From positions 1 to 14,785 of the forward strand of contig JANJUT010000050.1 of NCBI GenBank assembly GCA_024710445.1: a stretch of 14,785 bases of DNA, written 5' to 3'. This DNA is from Thiobacillus sp. (GTDB lineage Bacteria > Pseudomonadota > Gammaproteobacteria > Burkholderiales > Thiobacillaceae). This document shows, piece after piece, positions 13,150-14,785 of the stretch; position 1 is the stretch's first letter, and each line of letters opens with the position of its first letter. The notes beneath the pieces are model-generated. The model saw nothing but the letters and a program-made list of their open reading frames with translations. It was not told where the DNA came from and did not search any database. Made by a program: the position numbers and the translations under genes.

Positions 13150-14495
13150 CAGTTGTGCTCCTTGTTGTGGCCGGTGTATTCGCCTTCCACCCACCACGGG
13201 CCGGCGGCGGGCGGCTTGCCTTGCTGACGCAGGGTCTGCGCTTTTTGCTTGATGTTTTCCAGCGCCGTCTCCATCTTCCGGTGGCCGTGGGCGACGGCAT
13301 CCGGCGCGCCGTGGGCGGCGCCCTTGTAGGCGCCAAGGTTGTCGAAGTACCACATCTCGAAATAGTCGCGCTCGATCGGCGAGACGTTGTAGAAGGCGGA
13401 GGACTGGCCGTCGAAGTAGCCGATGCGTTCGCGTGCGAACAGTGCGCCGGGCTTGTCCAGCGGATACGGCGGGCGCTCGCCGGCGGTGGGCTGCAGCAGT
13501 TTGTCGCCGCGCAGGTCCTTCAAGGTGTGCTCGGCTGCGTAGAGCTTGGTCCACGCGCGCTTGCGCTCGGCGTCCATCGCTTCCAGCTGCTGGCGCGACC
13601 ACGCCGCGTCGTGGCAGTCGCTGCACACATCCACCCACTGCTTGCGTCGTACCTCGTTGCCGGAGGTGCGCGGGTTGACTTCCTGCAGGCCGAACTTCCA
13701 GATGGTCTTGTCGGCGACCTGGTGCTTGCCGTTGCGCATGTGGCAATAGGCGCAGGTCGGTGCCTTGTAGTTGCCCTTGGTGAGCGGCTTTTTCCAGTCC
13801 CACTGGTCGCCTTCGGCCAGGTAGCGCTTGCCGTGGGCGGAAGCGAAGAAGGTTTCGTCGTCCGGATGAGGTGGGCCGGAGTGGCAGGTGATGCAGGCCT
13901 CGGGTCGGCGCGCCTCGGCGGCACTGAAGCGATGGCGCGTGTGGCAGGAGTCGCACTTGGACGCCACCGAATGGCACTGCAGGCAGGCGGTCACCTCGGC
14001 CTTGGGCTTGTCGACAAAATGTTTGGCATCGACCGCGCGCTCGATGGCGAGCGCGTGGCTGGGGAAGCCGAAGCGGCGCTCATCCTGGAACTGCGCGTGC
14101 CGCTCGGCGTGGCAGCCGCCGCACACTGCGGGGTCGGGCAGGTGCAGCCTGGCGTGGTCTTTGCCATGGCAGCTGTCGCAATACACCGGCTTGCCGCCCT
14201 TCGGCGCGGCGTGGCCGCTGGCGCGCCAGTCGGCAACGATGCCGGGGGTGAGCGCCTGATGGCACTCGACGCATTGCGGGCCTTCGTAGCGGCCGCTCAT
14301 CGGCCCGTCATAGCCATAGAACCGCACCGGGTTCCAGTAGCCGAATACCTTGTCGGGCTGCCACAGCCGCGAATACAGGCCCTCGCCGGGGCCACCCTTG
14401 CTCCACGCCACCCAGGCGTAGCCGCCGGCGACCGCCAGCACGGTGACGAGCAGCACGGCCCACGCGTAACGCGCCATTTTTGTTCGTTGCGCCAT
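13149..14495 (-). CDS. Octaheme c-type cytochrome, hydroxylamine oxidoreductase (HAO)-like
   Basis: The 448-residue protein has an N-terminal membrane segment (9-31; anchor or signal) and eight CxxCH motifs at residues 75, 106, 125, 171, 181, 201, 248 and 291. The close pair at 171/181 (CLQCH, CDSCH), the stretch GNYKAPTCAYCHMRNGKH (241-258) and the post-heme segment SSAFYNVSPIERDYFEMWYF (365-384) followed by YKGAAHGAPDAVAHG are typical of HAO-family octaheme proteins, as opposed to MccA or tetrathionate reductase types. HAO family members oxidise hydroxylamine or hydrazine, or, if the cross-linking tyrosine is absent, may reduce nitrite. Whether Y379, Y383 or Y390 is the P460-type tyrosine needs an alignment. 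GGAGG lies eight bases before the ATG. It starts two bases after the upstream cytochrome stop and overlaps the triheme gene by one base, so all three form one operon. Confidence 0.9.
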   Translation of the reverse strand: MAQRTKMARYAWAVLLVTVLAVAGGYAWVAWSKGGPGEGLYSRLWQPDKVFGYWNPVRFYGYDGPMSGRYEGPQCVECHQALTPGIVADWRASGHAAPKGGKPVYCDSCHGKDHARLHLPDPAVCGGCHAERHAQFQDERRFGFPSHALAIERAVDAKHFVDKPKAEVTACLQCHSVASKCDSCHTRHRFSAAEARRPEACITCHSGPPHPDDETFFASAHGKRYLAEGDQWDWKKPLTKGNYKAPTCAYCHMRNGKHQVADKTIWKFGLQEVNPRTSGNEVRRKQWVDVCSDCHDAAWSRQQLEAMDAERKRAWTKLYAAEHTLKDLRGDKLLQPTAGERPPYPLDKPGALFARERIGYFDGQSSAFYNVSPIERDYFEMWYFDNLGAYKGAAHGAPDAVAHGHRKMETALENIKQKAQTLRQQGKPPAAGPWWVEGEYTGHNKEHN

Positions 14496-14497
14496 CC

Positions 14498-14785
14498 TTA
14501 TTTCCTCCCCCGCCGCCAGCGCCAGATGCCGAGGCCCGCGAGGCCAAAGAAGGCGGCGAGGCTCGCCAGGCGGCCGAACGGATCGCCACTTGCGAGCGCG
14601 GCATCCGGCAGCGGCAGCGCCACGCCCTGGTGGCCGGAGCCCGCCACCGCCGGGCCGCCATGCGCCCGCGCGCTGAACGCGGCGACCGCCTTGTGCTGCG
14701 CCGCGCTCAGCGACGGCCGCGCCATCGCGGTGCGGTGCGTGTCCATGCGTTCGAGCAGCGCCGGCCAGGCGGCTGCGTCATAGGC
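14498..14785 (-). CDS. Membrane-anchored cytochrome c-like protein, C-terminal part (5' end outside the window)
   Basis: The frame is open to the window edge (about 95 residues visible). The first part reads WPALLERMDTHRTAMARPSL, then SAAQHKAVAAFSARAHGG. This pattern (W..L.ERM, a later Met, then a helix ending in a short acid/basic turn) is that of the last helices of small class I c-type cytochromes. The CxxCH site would lie outside the window. After a flexible Gly/Pro-rich linker comes a C-terminal hydrophobic helix LASLAAFFGLAGLGIW with basic residues RWRRGRK, a typical inner-membrane anchor. It precedes the octaheme gene by two bases and so should be the quinol- or partner-side electron carrier of the same system. 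The cytochrome assignment is inferred from the helix pattern. Confidence 0.68.
   Translation of the reverse strand, partial: AYDAAAWPALLERMDTHRTAMARPSLSAAQHKAVAAFSARAHGGPAVAGSGHQGVALPLPDAALASGDPFGRLASLAAFFGLAGLGIWRWRRGRK

Noticed and set aside
12600..13977. A 467-codon minus-strand frame suggesting a single long triheme-containing protein.
   Set aside because: Only the part from ATG 13149 is protein-like and has a signal peptide with AAGGAG upstream; the N-terminal two thirds is an out-of-frame reading of the octaheme gene.
13155..14783. A 542-codon open frame on the plus strand opposite the cytochrome genes.
   Set aside because: It is the antisense shadow of the octaheme gene: the minus strand carries eight regularly placed CxxCH motifs and good ribosome-binding sites, while the plus frame is low-complexity Ala/Gly/Arg/Val.

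Overview
The window looks like chromosome of a G+C-rich betaproteobacterium. The best guess is the Nitrosomonadales/Thiobacillus-like sulfur- and nitrogen-cycling group, judging from codon use, long PAS-GGDEF-EAL proteins, multiheme c-type cytochromes and an arsenosugar-type gene set. No rRNA, tRNA, CRISPR array or transposase gene was seen. Family names come from remembered motifs; no database was searched.

Left region (1-1106), partly decayed. The window opens inside the 3' end of an EAL-domain gene. Next come two gene remnants whose lost 5' ends point at each other: a minus-strand conserved gene with a CPIKHAR motif, and on the plus strand the last ~30 codons of a small heat-shock protein (Hsp20), followed by its own-looking terminator. 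The minus-strand remnant is also split by a 184-bp insertion flanked by a 5-bp direct repeat; removing the insertion restores the reading frame exactly.

Signalling and housekeeping region (1234-5864). A CorC/HlyC-type membrane protein (DUF21-CBS-CBS-CorC_HlyC) is followed by a 1020-residue membrane-anchored PAS-PAS-GGDEF-EAL protein with both catalytic motifs and an inhibitory-site motif. A gene-free stretch of 384 bp follows, and the sequence then becomes visibly richer in G+C.

Plus-strand arsenosugar-type operon (6249-10219). It holds a radical SAM/Cys-rich protein (ArsS), a mercuric-reductase-like flavoprotein, a 72-residue membrane protein, and the two glycosyltransferase-like proteins that typically travel with ArsS (rSAM/selenodomain-associated transferases 2 and 1). 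The genes are tightly packed. A 170-bp MITE-like fold-back element lies after the last gene, between converging transcription units.

Minus-strand operon (14785 to 10570). In transcription order: the C-terminal end of a membrane-anchored cytochrome c, an octaheme hydroxylamine-oxidoreductase-like cytochrome, a triheme cytochrome that resembles the last third of that octaheme protein, an arsenite methyltransferase (ArsM), and a TonB-like protein with an unusual C-terminal extension. ArsM would methylate As(III), and ArsS would add the 5'-deoxyadenosyl group to the methylated arsenic. The two halves of the pathway therefore sit on opposite strands, and the methyltransferase half is packed behind HAO-like cytochromes. 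That arrangement is the most unusual thing in the window.
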